DNA of 61,843 bases from Asticcacaulis sp. AC460 (GTDB lineage: Bacteria > Pseudomonadota > Alphaproteobacteria > Caulobacterales > Caulobacteraceae). The notes beneath the pieces were generated by a model, which saw nothing but the letters and a program-made list of their open reading frames with translations, did not search any database and had not been told where the DNA came from. Position numbers and translations under genes: made by a program. The DNA lies in contig NZ_AWGD01000043.1 in NCBI RefSeq assembly GCF_000495795.1, forward strand, positions 1 to 61,843, read 5' to 3'. Numbering within the stretch: the stretch's first letter is position 1; every line of letters begins with the position of its first letter. Positions 61,388 to 61,843 of this stretch are shown one piece after another.

Positions 61388-61843
61388 ATGGCGATTTCAT
61401 TATCCGTCGATGACGTGGTGGTCGGCGAGGATGCGGCGTATGTGGACTTCGTCATCCGCCTCAACGAGATCAGCGCGACGGCGGTAACGGTGAACTGGCA
61501 AACGTATAACCAGACGGCCGGTTACAACGACTACACCAGCCTGTCCGGTTCTTTGACGTTTTCACCCGGCGTCACACAGATGACGGTTCGAATCCCGATC
61601 ACCAACGACAGCCTGGATGAAGTCAACGAGGCCTTCACCCTGGAACTGTACAGCCCCAGCAACAATGTCACCCTGGCCAAGAATGTCGGAACGGCGATCA
61701 TCGTCGACAACGATGCGCCTTCGGGTACACCGGTGATTTCGATCAGCGACTTCATTATCGACGAGGCGGCGGGTGAAGCCAGTTTCGTCATCATCCTGGA
61801 TCGTCCCAGCTCACAGGTGGTGTCGCTGACCTATGCGACCCAG
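61388..61843 (+). CDS. Calx-beta domain protein, cut by right edge
   Basis: The visible 152 residues begin MAISLSVDDVVVGEDAAYVD and contain one complete Calx-beta domain (FSPGVTQMTVRIPITNDSLD, EAFTLELYSPSNNVTLAKN, AIIVDNDAP) and the start of a second (ISISDFIIDEAAGEASFVII). Calx-beta domains bind Ca2+ and are common in large secreted adhesins. The start has GGGGG seven bases upstream and there is no signal peptide. It lies 120 bases after RTX gene 3 and is likely another large secreted Ca2+-binding protein. The rest lies outside the window. Confidence 0.88.
   Translation, partial: MAISLSVDDVVVGEDAAYVDFVIRLNEISATAVTVNWQTYNQTAGYNDYTSLSGSLTFSPGVTQMTVRIPITNDSLDEVNEAFTLELYSPSNNVTLAKNVGTAIIVDNDAPSGTPVISISDFIIDEAAGEASFVIILDRPSSQVVSLTYATQ

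Overview
The window is GC-rich DNA from a Gram-negative bacterium, most likely an alphaproteobacterium of the Caulobacterales (an Asticcacaulis- or Caulobacter-like organism). This is inferred from the TonB-dependent receptors of the Xanthomonas/Caulobacter type, the SapC-family protein, the rodZ-ispG pair, the mix of GTG/TTG starts and short intergenic palindromic repeats. No rRNA, tRNA, CRISPR array, intact transposase or phage gene was seen.

Layout. 0-6.1 kb: a FecR anti-sigma factor (cut by the left edge), an STN-domain TonB receptor and a secreted esterase/pectin methylesterase fusion, i.e. a pectin-sensing and -degrading unit. 6.2-12.4 kb: housekeeping and stress genes, including a release-factor-like protein, a cold-shock protein, a cation/Ca2+ exchanger operon with two small membrane proteins, a divergent OxyR-like regulator and NhaA. 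12.6-20.6 kb: a LysR regulator divergent from a PLP decarboxylase, an ArsR-SRPBCC-GST operon with overlapping genes, a Tat-exported GH105 enzyme, a pentapeptide-repeat protein, Zur, and a single-domain response regulator. 20.7-23.8 kb: a ZnuD-like TonB receptor preceded by two Zur-type boxes, and SapC. 23.9-40.8 kb: a glucan/gluconate utilisation locus with two LacI-family regulators, an aldo/keto reductase, GH3, GH5, a large TonB receptor, gluconokinase, a GH55-like/SMP-30 fusion and a gluconate permease. Two sets of palindromic operators can be read directly. 41.1-43.4 kb: an AT-rich island with a DUF262/HNH (GmrSD-like) protein and a membrane protein, probably a horizontally acquired defence module. 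43.4-46.5 kb: a MaoC-like protein, RodZ and IspG. 46.6-61.8 kb: three giant RTX calcium-binding proteins sharing one C-terminal tag, then the start of a Calx-beta protein cut by the right edge.

The genes suggest a plant-polysaccharide or biofilm lifestyle: outer-membrane receptors capture oligosaccharides, periplasmic or secreted enzymes trim them, and gluconate is imported and phosphorylated. A GntR-type repressor plausibly controls its own gene and the large receptor through four copies of one 16-bp palindrome. The most unusual parts are the RTX cluster (homogenised 3' ends, a six-copy 80-residue repeat, a displaced second ispG 3' end between genes 1 and 2), the gluconate-linked GH55/SMP-30 locus, and two families of intergenic hairpin repeats whose copies carry compensatory base changes.
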